Shown here: positions 1 through 16,010 of the stretch, in pieces
Layout: the number at the start of each line of letters is the position of its first letter
Position numbering within the stretch: position 1 is the first letter of the stretch
Assembly (NCBI GenBank): GCA_043228905.1
Contig: JBHGNT010000013.1
Coordinates: 3,100,001 to 3,164,000, forward strand
Reading direction: 5' to 3'
From: Azolla caroliniana
Lineage: Eukaryota > Polypodiophyta
Length of the DNA stretch: 64,000 bases
The notes under the pieces: model-generated
What the model was told of the DNA's origin: nothing
The model's database searches: none
The model's input: the letters and a program-made list of their open reading frames with translations, nothing else
Translations under genes and position numbers: made by a program

Positions 1-138
1 TCTTTCCCAAGAGACGGTTCAAGTGAGAGAACTTAGAGAGAAGGTGACTATATAAGCACCTTCTCCTTCTCTTTGTAATTGTTGTTGGTTCATTCTTGCT
101 CCTTGTTAATACAATTTTCTTGTTTTCAGTATACATTG

Positions 139-140
<2 letters not shown>

Positions 141-196
<56 letters not shown>
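141..196. repeat. (CT)n-(CA)n compound microsatellite
   Basis: About 40 bases of perfect CT dinucleotides are followed by about 16 bases of CA. The small open frame across it only encodes Ser-Leu and Thr-His repeats and is not a gene. Confidence 0.95.
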
Positions 197-357
197 TCTC
201 TTCCGCTGCACAGAATCACTCCCGATTCTTTACAATTCTAATTAAGGTAAACAACACCATTTACGAAATTATAAGTTGAGTTATTGTTCTCTTTCTCTTG
301 CCTATTCTCTCTCTTAGTTCTTAGTTTCGTCTTGGTTCTGCTCTATTATACTCATCC

Positions 358-726
358 ATGACAATATGGACACTTTTACCAATGTTGATGAGTCAAATAG
401 GTAAAGTGTTGGTATCTCCTCATGCAAATGCTACAAATAAATGCAATTTTTGTGTGTTATGGGATACAAGTCGTAAGAGGCCAAGATGGGTGTGTATGAA
501 CACACCTGGTATGGAAAGACTTTATTTTGAATTGAAGTGGGAGATATTTGTAGGTCATTGTTTTGGATGTGGTGAATGGGGTCACTTTATGGTGGAATAT
601 CAACGTCATTGTACTTCAACTTTGGAGGTTCCTAATGAAGGGAATTGTCAGAACAAAGTAAAAGATAGAGTGATGAAAGAAGGATATAAAGAGAACAAAA
701 TGATAAGAGAAGAACGGGTGTATTAA
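358..726 (+). pseudogene. LINE ORF1 (gag-like) fragment with CCHC zinc knuckle
   Basis: The 122-residue open frame contains C-F-G-C-G-E-W-G-H-F preceded by a Phe-Glu-Leu-Lys-Trp segment. This matches the end of plant LINE ORF1 proteins (DUF4283 plus zf-CCHC_4), which bind the element's RNA. The last Cys of the knuckle is not at its usual spacing (E-Y-Q-R-H-C instead of x4-C), so the finger is decayed. The segment is only a slice of the usual 400-500-residue ORF1. LINE ORF2 fragments follow in the same orientation at 3022-4239, with Gypsy debris in between, so both are probably parts of one old LINE that was later interrupted. The LINE family cannot be named. Confidence 0.6.
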
Positions 727-836
727 GATAGGATGAGCACAAGAGGAACCATATACAAGATAGGTGATGAGAGCTTAAGATTGGTGTTGATTTGAAATTA
801 TTTGAGAAGACTTGTATGTCTCTATTTATTGGTTCG

Positions 837-1071
837 TATAGAATAGCCTAGAGATTTTTGTAATGTTCTAGACCTAGAATATGTTAAGATGTTCTAGAAT
901 ATTCAAGAACGTTCTAGAATGCTCTAGAGTTTTTACAATAATCAATATATTACAAAAAGTATATTTTATTATATGGCAATAGGATATCTTAATGGTTGGG
1001 TTTTCTATTATGAATTGCAAGGTCATGGGTTCAAGACTAGATGAATCCATGATGTTTATGTGTTCATGATA
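837..1071 (+). repeat. 235-bp direct repeat, left copy
   Basis: It begins TATAGAATAGCCTAGAGA and ends TGTTCATGATA. A second copy of the same length lies at 2235-2469 with scattered substitutions. It is rich in GTTCTAGAA-type motifs. Near its end are a tRNA A-box-like stretch (ATCTTAATGGTTG) and a B-box-like GGGTTCAAGAC. Together the copies bracket Gypsy fragments, so they may be LTR parts, or two copies of a tRNA-derived SINE-like repeat. A 7-bp perfect hairpin (ATCGCTC..GAGCGAT) follows the left copy. Confidence 0.8.
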
Positions 1072-1225
1072 ATATCGCTCCTTATAGAGCGATGAGTGGA
1101 AGTCAGTGTTAATAATCCAAGGTTGGGTTTGTTTTGATAATGGAAATGGACAAGAGCTTGAGCATTACAAACATTATCAACAGGTTCCAAAGTGCAATCA
1201 CTCGGAGGATAGTCTAGCCAATCAA

Positions 1226-1600
1226 CTAGATAATAGAGCTTATTGTGCTAGCAGCTACCTCATAGATAGGTCCGTCAGCAAGTTGGAGAGAAGGCGGAGT
1301 TAACAAAACAAGATTAGGAATTGAAGGGGTATGACAAGGTTCCAAAAGAGAGCTATGAAAGACTAGGTGAAGCCATAACTGTGTAGGAAGATTAAGAAGA
1401 AATTTTGCATCATTAATCTGCGTTGTGATGACAAAACGACCTAAGTATTGATAATCGAGCTTAGCACACAACCGGGTGGTCTTGATGTGATGACAAAGCA
1501 ACCATACTCGGTCACCAATCTTAAAAGGAAACTTAAGACAATGTCGATCTACGTTGGTCTTATGTTGTGCTTGAGCTTTTTGAAAATGTGAAGATAACAC
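1226..1600 (-). pseudogene. Ty3/Gypsy integrase C-terminal fragment
   Basis: The minus-strand frame reads like the end of a plant Gypsy polyprotein: an F-K-I-G-D-R-V-W-L-L block, a K-L-D-Y-Q-Y-L-G-R-F-V-I block, then L-P..H-L-V-F-H-S-S-L-L-E-P. These are hallmarks of the post-integrase GPY/F region, which helps integrase choose a target. No chromodomain can be made out before the frame ends. The piece is 124 residues and has no protease, RT or RNase H attached on this strand. The related plus-strand fragment at 1755-2100 shows the element was broken and partly inverted. Confidence 0.75.
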
Positions 1601-1754
1601 TAACTAGATAGGTTGTAGTCAGCGGAGGTGATGCTCCACACTAGGGTTTGGTGAGACCTTGGGAAGTTCCATGATACACCACCAATGATGGTTGTCGGTG
1701 TAGGCAAAGAAAGGTATAACCTTCGTAGAAGAGTGTACCATGTTATTGTACATA

Positions 1755-2100
1755 AACTCGTTTCAATTTCAAGATCATTTTTCGTCCAAGGAAACAACAA
1801 GGGAAAGTAGATGCTCTATCTTGACGTTCATATGTGGCACTTTAGCCTAGAGATCTGACCTTCGACAATCAAAAGCAAATTCTCCTAGGTCCATCAAAGC
1901 TACATGCAACAATAGTTTATGCCACACCACTTGATTCAAGCCTTCTATAAGGAATTCAAGTGTTAGAACACTGTCACGATGCCCCAATGGCTAGACATTT
2001 TGGTATTGCCTAGATCCTAGAGCTGGTGAAGCGCTCATTTTGGTGGTCTCACTTGCAAAACTACATGGTCGCCTCATCCTGCACCTATCTTTTGGTGACC
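1755..2100 (+). pseudogene. Ty3/Gypsy RNase H end and integrase zinc-binding fragment
   Basis: In the plus-strand frame through 1806 one reads K-V-D-A-L-S, then a stop, then R-S-Y, which matches the conserved N-x-V-A-D-A-L-S-R-R motif at the end of Gypsy RNase H. About 150 bases later H-D-A-P-M-A-R-H-F-G and K-R-S-F-W-W-S-H-L match the H2C2 zinc finger at the start of Gypsy integrase. Several stop codons interrupt the frame. It lies head-to-head with the opposite-strand integrase C-terminus at 1226-1600. Confidence 0.65.
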
Positions 2101-2234
2101 ATGGAATCTTAATCTCTCCTTGCTTACCTTGTATCTAGTTCCTCTTATGACCATCCTATTTAATACACACATTCTTCTCTTATCATTTTGTTCATTTCTT
2201 CTTCTGTTCTCTTTATATCCTTCTTCCATCGCCT

Positions 2235-2469
2235 TATAGAATAGCCTAGAGAATTCTATAATGTTCTAGACCTAGAACATTCTAAGATGTTCTAGGATAT
2301 TCTAAAATGTTCTAGAATGTTCCAACATTTTTACAATAATTAATATATTACAAAAAGTATATTATCTTATATGACAATAGGCTATCTTAATGGTTGGGTT
2401 TTCGATTATGTATTACAAGGTCTTCGATTCAAGTTTGAGTGAAGCCATGATGTTCATGTGTTCATGATA
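2235..2469 (+). repeat. 235-bp direct repeat, right copy
   Basis: Second copy of the repeat at 837-1071, with the same ends and length. It includes the A-box-like (ATCTTAATGGTTG) and B-box-like (CGATTCAAG) stretches near its 3' end. LINE-like sequence in the plus orientation resumes after it. Confidence 0.8.
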
Positions 2470-3021
2470 GGAATGGTAATGAAGGAGTTGAGAGAGATGT
2501 TGGTATGTCTGATATTGTGGTTGTTATGGATGAAGGAACATCACGTCAAGGTTTGGGCCATAAGAATAAGGGAACTCAATCTAGATATGGAAAATCAAAG
2601 TTTAGTGCTTAGATATAAGGGGGGGAAAGTATTGGATAGGACTAGTATTGATGTTATTGTTGGTAAAGATTGACATCATGTAAAACGCAAGTCAAAGGGG
2701 AAATCAATGAATATGCAACGTAATAGTTTGTCCACGTTACTTCAGGAACAAGGGAGGGTCCTTGAAAAGTTCCTTGGAAACGACAATTTAGGGATAAGGG
2801 ATTAACCCTTCAACTTCAAGTTGATTCATTGGGACGGGTTATAAATTCATCAAATCCTCGAGGTTTTTATCAAGTGGGATGACCTAAACAAAAGGTTTCA
2901 ATAGACGGCCCTAAGGATGTGCTGCATGAAAATCCATATGCAGCATTAGAACATGCTTTGACTAGTTTCATGACATCAGTTGCTTTGAAGGAGCAAATGC
3001 ACCCATAACATTGTTGATTGA

Positions 3022-4239
3022 ATGAAAGTGGTAACATGGAATGTGAGAGGGGCATGTTCTCCTCATAAGAAGTATATGTTATGGGAAACTTTGTTAAGTA
3101 GAGAATGAGATATATTATGTGTAGTGGAGCATAAGTGCCATGAGTTAAGTTCATTTGTGTGGATTGTATCATTCTATACTAGACATCTTACTATTCATTA
3201 TTCAGGTGTGGTATTAATTGTGGGGATAAATGTTATCCTCAAGTGGTGCATAATGATCCTTATGGTCAGTTTTTAGTTATAGAAAGCACTTATCTTGACA
3301 AGGTTGTGTGGTTGGTTGGTATGCCCCTAACCAAGCCACTCAACATATTGTATTATGGGCCTCACTCCTTCAAACCCTATGTGTGGGCCGTCCAGGATTA
3401 CTTATGGGTGATTTTAACATGTGTTTATGCCAGTCAATCTATGTTTCAACATTCAATCATGGATGATCCTTAGCATGTTGTTGAGGCTCATTGGCTATGG
3501 AGGTTTTGAAGTTGGATGTTTGGACGTGGTTGCATGAGAATGATCCAAGTTTTATCGTCTAATCTGCTCGACATAGACATGGAGTCAGTTAAATAGAATG
3601 TATGTGATGCACGAGGATTCTTTTTCAACCATTCTCACAAGTTCTCTCTAGGTGTAATGCATTATTGATACATGCACCATTATATGAGGAGATTTTGGAT
3701 ATCTAGAGTCAATTGCATATTATTATTCTCAATTGCAATGTCAAAGTTATCCTTGTGCTAAGATGCGAAAACTTGAGGATGGGCTCATAGATAATCAATG
3801 TCAATCTCATTTGTTTTTCCAAGCGTTACATCCTACCTATGCTCGACCTAATGTGGTACATATGAAGCAAGGGGATGAATTTATAGTGGATCTAGCTGCA
3901 ATAATTGCAATATGTGTTCATTACTTTAAGGAGTTGATTAGCCCACAATTGTTCATGATAAATGAGGTGAGTAGAGCACACCATGAGTTTTATGATGTGG
4001 TTGGATGTATTGTGCACGACCTCATTAGTCATGAATTGGATATGGATTTCACTAAGGATGAGGTGGACATGAGTTTAAGGTATCTTCCTAGTGGTAAGGA
4101 GAGTAGTAAGCCAAACCCTAATCTTTATCTTTTGTATGGTGCTAAACCTCTTTGTACTAAGGAGAGTGGTAGTAATAAATACTTCCTTTGTTCAAAATTT
4201 GTTTATCATGGTATGAGAGAGAGTAAGGCGAGATATTAA
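3022..4239 (+). pseudogene. LINE ORF2 remnant: endonuclease start and pre-RT segment
   Basis: From the ATG at 3022 one reads V-V-T-W-N-V-R-G-A, the opening of the APE-type endonuclease of plant LINEs. About 30 residues on, D-I-L-C-V-V-E-H-K corresponds to the D-I-x-x-x-x-E-T-K metal-binding block, but a stop codon separates the two. Frameshifts follow. The longest open piece (3733-4239) ends with K-D-E-V-D-M-S-L-R-Y-L-P-S-G-K, which matches the stretch just before the RT domain. No RT catalytic blocks are present. This is a dead relic that probably belongs with the ORF1 fragment at 358-726. Confidence 0.65.
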
Positions 4240-4440
4240 GTGTTAATCTATAAGCAAAGTGAGTTAGTAGCTCGGAAGTGTTTGGCAACCACTTCCGCTC
4301 TACTCGCCACCAAGAGGGAATACGCTGGTCTAAACCCAAGGCCAACGACATCGACGAGAGGGGAAAACCTTATGTACATAGACATTTCCATGAGGTACAT
4401 GGAAGTGACACACTTCCCATTTGTCATGTCCATTAACTCA
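4235..4440 (+). mobile_element. LTR fragment, family shared with 28.1 kb and 44.2 kb
   Basis: The stretch with AACCACTTCCGCTCTACTCG and GACATCGACGAGAGG is clearly related to 28140-28260 (AACCATCTCCGCCCGATTCG, GACATCGAGGAG). The 28-kb copy continues to an LTR end and a primer-binding-like site. No protein is encoded. Confidence 0.5.
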
Positions 4441-6390
4441 TGGCTTTCCCATATGCAATGTGAACAATTCCAACATCTTCATGTTTCTCTTTTGAATCAG
4501 ATGGAGTCTCCTAACATAAGGTCCAATCCACCTCTTTTCGTCGAACTTGGATTTTTTCCTTTATGGGTTGAGTTGGTGTGGAATTTGATTGTGGGTTTTG
4601 TCCACTCCTAGTTGAGATGTTCCCATCATCTTCGGGTATTTGCAACTAATGAACACTACACTACAATTACAAAGATTGGATTCTACATATTAGTCAATTC
4701 ATAAATTTTGAATGATTTGTTCTTGAGAAACACAATCCTTACGTAAGATTCATATCCTTTCACAATCTTTGTCTATATCTTCTCCATCCGCTAGTCTTTT
4801 GTTGAGTATAGTATATATTGCCATCTTGTTATGTGTAAACTTGGCAGCAAATTCTGGGTTCGTGTAGGTTTGAAGTGGTCTCTATCACAATGGTCTAGGG
4901 ATTGCACTGTATGTGTCACGCACTTTCTTCCATATTATTCTTAGATACGACTGACAAGCTCTATTGTATTTCAGTTCAACATTTAAAAAAAAGCTTTATT
5001 GACCTTTCCCTTTCATAGTTGTTGAAGTATGAGGCACCGCAATCTTTCCCTTTTGACAATTGCTCCTCTTACACTATCTTCAACTCTCTTGGAAGCACCA
5101 TCCTAATGCCATTTCCCTTCAATAAATATGCCTCTATCTCCAATTTCTTATGAAACCATTGTGGGTTTTGCAAGTGTGACTTAGTAATTGTACACCCCCG
5201 AGGTTTTATCCTTGTCGGATCTCAGACACTCTTGAAGATAGAAACTGGGTCAACTCAAAGCTTATTTCACAATGTTTGTAATCACTTATATGCATATATG
5301 GGCCTCCAACTAGAAGACAAGGACAAACACAAATTTGCCTTTTGGAGGAGCATCAACATATTATGATTCATGTTTTGGTATCAGGTCTGCATCCTCATTA
5401 GTCTCTACCTTTGCCATCTCCATGTTATTTTGAGCCTCCAATTTTCTTGAATTGACAACACTAATACCCCTTCTTACAAAAACCTTGCAACCTTTACCCA
5501 AGTTAGAACACATGCACTAGAATATAGTCACATATACATTGTTGACAAATGAATCCTGCCATACCTCCCTTCATTGGGTTTTCTTTCACCCCAATAAGAA
5601 TCAATGCCACGAAACTCCGAGGACTTGGCAACCATCTATGCCAAGGAACTCTGCGGACCCACACCAATATAGAGACCTCATACATTTTCTCTATACTATA
5701 AGTGAAATGATAGGGAAACCAAGAGAATGAACAAGTATAGATGTAAACTGAAAACTGAAATGCATTAACATTAATAAAATTATAGAGGATGTGTACAAAA
5801 TCAAGCTCTTTGGAAGGTAATCAACTTGGAAAGAGAATGCAAAATCTCCATTTATATTTCTTAGATTAGATTCACTACCAAATGATCTCCTACTATTTAT
5901 TTTATGGCTTCCTTAGAAGTTGGCTCATATGAGAAAGCGTAAAAGAATTACAACAATTTGAAAACATGTTCGTAAACATACCCCCATGAATGCAAACTCT
6001 ACTATATTAGACCTTATTTTTCCTTTCCGAGTCCTTTGTTTAATCCTTCTATTCCATAAAACCTACTAAGAATATCTACACTATATCTACTTTCATTTCA
6101 CATCATAACATCAACATTAGGAGAATTAAGTAAACATCGCTTAAGAGAATGAGAGAGAAATACATTTAAGTACTCAAGTATTATAATGCAATTTCTCGTT
6201 TCATCTCAACTCAAGTATTATGATGTTTCCTTAGAAGACTGCAATTTGTGAGCAAAAGAGAGGACTCAAGACTAACTCTTTTACTCATATAAGAAGACTA
6301 ACATTCTGAATGCATGCACTTCAATGCCAGATTGCAAATACTTTGAATGCACTCTCTTGGATCATTGCAAATGACGGGAACTGGTCGTTC
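4441..6390. other. Non-genic AT-rich DNA
   Basis: I see no gene, RNA or clear repeat here. The open frames are under 70 codons and have no recognisable motif. Confidence 0.6.
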
Positions 6391-7300
6391 CTTATGCGCA
6401 ACGCTCGGCCACAACCGAGCTTAGAATCATACACAGAAAACGAGAAACAAATGCACGACACAAAGGAGAGAAAAGGTAGACAGGATGTTTACGTGGAAAA
6501 CCCAAACTAAGGGAAAAACCACGGCAGCCCACATGCTGCAAACTATCACTATATTGGAATGTACAAACAGTGAGTTCACGGAGGCAACGACCTCGTGCTC
6601 ACGATCTTCGCCACAGGTGGCGGTTACAACAGAGGCAGCGACCTCTTTCTCTCTCTCTCTCTGTGTACACTGTTACGCGCTCTAATCTCGTGCAAAAAAG
6701 GAAAATGACAACAACAACAACAACCCTTGCTAAAAGTTTCCCCTAAGTCATATTTATACTAATATGACTTTTCGGCTATTTACAAATATAGCCTCAATGG
6801 ACTCTCAGAAACATATTTACCAATATGTCTCCTCATCCGGTTCATACCGGGTCTGCACCATCCGGCTCTCCGTAGCCGGGTACTCCTCATCCGGTTCATA
6901 CCGGGTCTGCACCATCCGGCTCTCCGTAGCCAGGTACTCCTCATCCGGTTCATACCGGGTCTGCACCATCCGGTTCTCCGTAGTCGGGTACTCCTCATCC
7001 GGTTCTCACCGGGTCTGCACCATCCGGCTCTCCGTAGCCGGGTACTCCTCATCTAGTTCTCACCGGGTCTGCACCATCCGGCTCTCCGTAGCCGGGTACT
7101 CCTCATCCGGTTCTCACCGGGTCTGCACCATCTAGCTCTCCGTAGCCGGGTACTCCTCTTCCGGTTTCGGCCTCGGCCGAGATTGTTCGTCGGCACTGTT
7201 CTTCTCCCTTCCCATCCGGAGGGACCTGTCTCCCAACAGCAAACACTCTTGAATGAATGCATGCAGAGTAAAATGCACTCACTTGGATCGGCACATACAT
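6391..7300 (-). mobile_element. Probable LTR segment containing a minisatellite
   Basis: GATGTTTACGTGGAAAACCC followed by a GGGAAAAACCACGG run resembles a block common in plant Copia LTR and leader regions. Flanking GC-rich and CT-rich tracts and the 54-bp minisatellite sit inside it. No polyprotein is attached, so this is an orphan piece. Strand and limits are approximate. Confidence 0.4.
6831..7165. repeat. 54-bp minisatellite, about 6.2 copies
   Basis: CCTCATCCGGTTCATACCGG recurs at 6831, 6885, 6939, 6993, 7047, 7101 and (partial) 7155, an exact 54-base period. The unit is GC-rich and contains CCGG..CCGG inverted motifs, in an otherwise AT-rich setting. Because 54 is divisible by 3, both strands stay open across the array (plus: repeated S-S-G-S-Y-R-V-C-T-I-R-L; minus: repeated R-S-T-R-L-R-R-A-G-W-C-R-P-G). 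I take the open frames as a by-product of the period, not as a gene. Confidence 0.95.
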
Positions 7301-8860
7301 TGCACACACTCTGAATGTATTGTGTTTGATTGGCACACTGCAAACACTTTGAATGCATTCACAATCTGAAAACACTTTGATGCATGCATAGTCTGAATGC
7401 ACTCTCTCAAACGGGTACATTATGCTCATCCACAATTGTTTTTGTCTCTTTGTCCCACAACAAGATTGAAACCCAAAGCCCCAATATCTAAACCCTAATA
7501 CCATATTTCAACAACATTTCACCCATCCACAACCCTTTGAAACAAACCCAACATTCATCCAACCCAAAACCCTAAACATGAATCATGAATCATTCAAATT
7601 GACAAAAGCATATGTGCACCAAGCGGATACGAAATATATAAAATGCATACTTGATCAGTTGTGGTTGAGTCCTTTTGTTTTCTTCCCTCCTAAACCCTCA
7701 AAGCAAGCAATCGATTCAAAAAGTGGCTAGTATGTTAGATGCAACTAACAACCTAAAAAGAAAGCTTCATACAGACAATTGAACTCTTTCCATCAACCAT
7801 TACACTTGGATTTTATAGTGTAACCAATGCATCTTGAATGGTATTGATTCATTGCATGATTCCCAAGCTTTAAAATACCTATATCATTCTTACTTGGATA
7901 ATTAGTCTCAAAATCAGAAAAAACATAAATACTTATTTTTTATAACATTCCACTAGGGACTTGTGATACAAAACTTTTGTTAGTTACGAGGAAGGCTATT
8001 ACCTTTGCATCGACTTCATTCCATACAAGATATGTTCTTATATACCTGAGTCTTGCCATAACAAACAGAGAGAATGAGGAGATTATTACATTATAAATCA
8101 AAACGAAGATTGCAAGCCCAAATATTTGTAAGAAAAGTTTTTTTGAAACTAGCGAAATATGATGGTTGTGGGAAGACAGTCACTACTCAAGATCTAAAAG
8201 TCAAAACAATCTACAACCAAAAAGATATGAGGAATAAACAAAGACATACATATAGAGACAATATGCAGCATAATTTTCCACATTGATTATTTGACCAAGT
8301 ATATTTACGACATGCACATACAATCGAGAGATGTGTATGGTTTGTGAGAGAATGTTTCTAGAGAGAATAAGAAGAAAACAAAATCATATGGTTTAGTTTA
8401 GAAACAAGAGAGCAGACTAGAGTCCCAACAAGAGTGCATTGTCAACAAATAATCTCTCCTTCCACCAGGAAAGAAAAGTAATATTTATTCAAGACACAAA
8501 CAAGTTATTGTTATTCCCTTGTTGCACTTGCATTTGGTAGTGAAACGTTAGAGAGTGAATGTCTTGTAATGGCTGCATACGTGCTTCCATTGTGTGATTA
8601 AAATTGGGTCGACCCAAATGAAGAGGTGAATGCACTGTAAATTGTAGTGTACATTTGTGTTTCATTTTGTTTGTTGAATTTCCAGTGCAATGTTTTTGTA
8701 TAGCTACATAATAGTGAAAGCCAATGGCCAAAAGTAAGAGAGAATGATTTGTTTCAACATCCTTCATAACTGCAAATCATCAACTGCTTCTCCTGCGAAA
8801 ACGATTTAACATGTCCAAAGATATGAATATGGTATAGTATGCGGAATCGTAATGACTAAC
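7301..8860. other. Non-genic DNA downstream of beta-amylase
   Basis: I see no gene. Repeated short words (TGAATGCA, CACTCTC) at 7240-7420 suggest a decayed tandem repeat. The 3' UTR of the minus-strand beta-amylase gene presumably occupies the part next to 8866. Confidence 0.5.
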
Positions 8861-8865
8861 AAGGC

Positions 8866-13135
<4,270 letters not shown>

Positions 13136-13636
13136 TCACAACACAGCTCCCCTTTTAGATCCTACCCAATACAAGAAGATACACATACAAAAACAATTTT
13201 AAGCATGTTTTAAAGTTTAAAACAGTGAACAAAGTATGTAAAAATGTCAACAGAAATTCCATGAAACCATGCTAGATACACATTTTCAAAAGTATAATTC
13301 TACGGGGGTTTTAAGAGATATAAGCAATGAGTGAAGCAGATATGAATGTCAACAAATTTCCAAACAACTATGCCAGAGACACATAAAAAAGAACTCAAGG
13401 ATTTTTGAAGTGCATAAGAACTGAGTGAATAGATGAATGTTAACAAATATCCATGAAACTCTTCCTCGCTCTTGGCTAGTATCACCAGGCACTGAAAGCG
13501 TTTCCTTCACTTCAGAGATCTCTCCACCTTGGACTGGTCTATATTGGAGATTTTTCAAAGACAGAAGTTTCAGAGTATCTAATTCAACGTATTATGGGCT
13601 TAGATATCTAGATTATTTAGTACCCTGTGTGTATAT
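13136..13636. other. Upstream region of beta-amylase
   Basis: Holds the presumed 5' UTR and promoter. I cannot place a TATA box or transcription start with confidence. The open frames here have no recognisable product. Confidence 0.4.
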
Positions 13637-13945
13637 TTATTTTGGTTTGCCGTTCTCAAAGATGAGAAAACATTTTAAGATGTAATCTCCTGTCCTGGCT
13701 TGTAGGAAATGTTACACAGGCAATGGTATGTGCCAGACGTGATGAACCACGAGTGATGTCATTTTAGAAAGACCCATGTGGGAGCTCATGCGATTGGTTC
13801 CCCTCAACTTTTAATGAGTAATACTACTAAAACCAGCCTCTCTTTGCATGTAGTTATTTATTTTGGTTTGTTCTCAAATATGAGAAAATATTTTAAGGTT
13901 TAATCTCCTGTTTGGTCTCATAGGCCATTTAAGCCTCTTAAAAGC
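13637..13945 (+). repeat. Direct repeat pair around 13637 and 13856
   Basis: TTTATTTTGGTTTG(CCG)TTCTCAAA.ATGAGAAAA.ATTTTAAG..TAATCTCCTG occurs at about 13637 and again at about 13856, roughly 219 bases apart. A related tail (GTCTCATAGGCCA..GTTAATATAT) recurs near 16125. These look like pieces of one dispersed repeat family of unknown type. Confidence 0.6.
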
Positions 13946-14969
13946 CGTTAATATATCTTTATTTCTATGGATGCTAGAAAAATATCTATCGATCTATTTA
14001 TCTCAGATCCGGATCAATATGAAAAGTTACTCCTACAAATGTGCAATAGAACTGGAATGCTTATTGCAAATGGTGTGTTTTTATGGACTGCCTATATGTT
14101 ATTCTTCAAAGGTATCTTGGATTGCATACATAAATTTTCACTTAAGATAATGGATTCCAAAATGGGATTTTAGGACTTTATGTATTGATCTAAAATGTAT
14201 GGAAGGATTTGAGCATATGAAGTTAAAACATACTGCAAGGCAACCATATTCATACATAGACTTTAAAGAACATGTACGTGTACCAAGATGGTTGAGGCTA
14301 TGTTAAAGGCAGTTCCCGAATTTGCCACACTAGGATGCAAATGGAAAGTTTTCAAGAAAGGCATTTTCTCATGCACAATCAAATGCTTTTCAGTTAAGCA
14401 CGAGCACTGCCATGGCACTAATAAATGTCACCCAAGGAAAAAATGGTTTCTTAAGGAATGCCATGGTGCTCAAAAGTACCTAATGACTTTAGATGTAGTA
14501 AAAGATAAGGAAAACCATCAAAAGCATCTACATGCATACAACAGATTTATTTAAAGAAAGAAAAGAATATGGGAAGTTGATTGGCAGTTTCTCCCATGCA
14601 AGATAAAGCCAATGGTAATAGTAGAAGCATTATTCCAAATAGTGAACTTTATCAATATGATTTGAAGCAGTGATGGAAATGGTGACAAGAAAACAGGGTG
14701 AAGGGTTGTGGTACTCATAGTGATGAAGCAATTGAACAACAATGGCCTAAATATCCTGCACCTCTCTAAAATGGAGAGCGGAACAAAGTATTGTGGTAAG
14801 ACCAATGAAAATTCAATACCCAAAAGACTTGGGTCACACCAAGGAACACACTTCTCACAAATCTGACGCCTAATACACAAATTATTTCATGAGCTTCTCA
14901 CACAAGGGATTCATATAGAGACCAAGGCACATGAATGTCTCTACATGCCTCATAGTGCTCACAAAGCAA

Positions 14970-16010
14970 TAGACCAACTCACAGTTTCTTCCCATAAGCT
15001 AGAGATCAAAACAAGATGAGCACTTTGTATACCTAGATCCGAAAGGCTTTGGAAGTTATGTGAAGGAGAGGTCAAGAGCAAGGAGTACTGACAACATTGT
15101 GGTAAAGCCATCATCAAGAGCAAGTAGTCAAAGCAAGATGACAATTTCATATACCTATATATGAAAGGCTTTGGAAGTTATGTGAAAGAGAGGTCAAGAG
15201 CAAGGAATACTGACGACATTGTGCTGAAGACATCAACAACAGCAAGTAGAAGAATGTTGTCGCCAGAGATTGCAAGTACTGTGATACAAGGCACATGGAC
15301 TATACTAGACATAGATCATGAAGATCATGGATAGCAATGGTCAATCTGCAGGACACCCAGATGCACTTGGTGAACTTCTTCATAGCCTCACTCCACTGCA
15401 CCGAGCTTTGGGACAAGCTGAATTCATATAAAGGATGAGGTACATTGATGTTTACATGCCCATAGTGTTCACAGGGCATTACACCAACTCAAAGTTTCCC
15501 CCACAAGCTAGATATTGACCAGGCTGAGCACTTCGCAGCACTTCACAGACTTAGCTAAACGACTATGCAAGTTATTTGAAGGAGTGGTCAACTGCGAGGA
15601 GCACTAACAACAATGAGCTCAGAAGTCATCATAGAGCAAGCAAAGAATCCCACTTACAAGCTAGAGATTTGTACTGGGATGAGCACTTTGCATACCTAGA
15701 GTCAAAAGTCTTAGCAAGTTATGTGAAGGAGAGGTCAAAAAACTAACGATAATGTGTTTCGGAGTCATCATAGAGCAAGCTGAGGGTGCCACTACCGCAG
15801 GAGATTGCAAGTACCAATATACAAGGAATAACTAACACTAGATCATGGAGATCATGACTCATGTTGTCCGATCCACCAAAGGACATCTCGATGCCCCTGG
15901 TGAACTTTGTCATAGCATCACTCCACAGCACCATCCGTGGATGCAACATCCCCTCATCACCACTCATCCCCTACATATTAGTTATGCACTTCATACTTGT
16001 AAACCATCTC
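14970..16010 (+). repeat. Diverged tandem and higher-order repeat (about 530-bp period)
   Basis: A block reading GCTAGAGAT..TGAGCACTTTG.ATACCTAGA, then AAGTTATGTGAAGGAGAGGTCAA, occurs near 14997, in part near 15140, near 15506 and near 15656. A second block, AGATCATG.AGATCATG..CTTGGTGAACTT..CATAGC.TCACTCCAC, occurs at 15313 and 15843, 530 bases apart. The copies differ by many substitutions. No long open frame survives, and the origin is unknown. Confidence 0.65.

Noticed and set aside
6764-7504. Repeat-protein genes on either strand of the 54-bp minisatellite
   Set aside because: The unit length is divisible by 3, so both strands stay open automatically. No start context, introns or known repeat domain.
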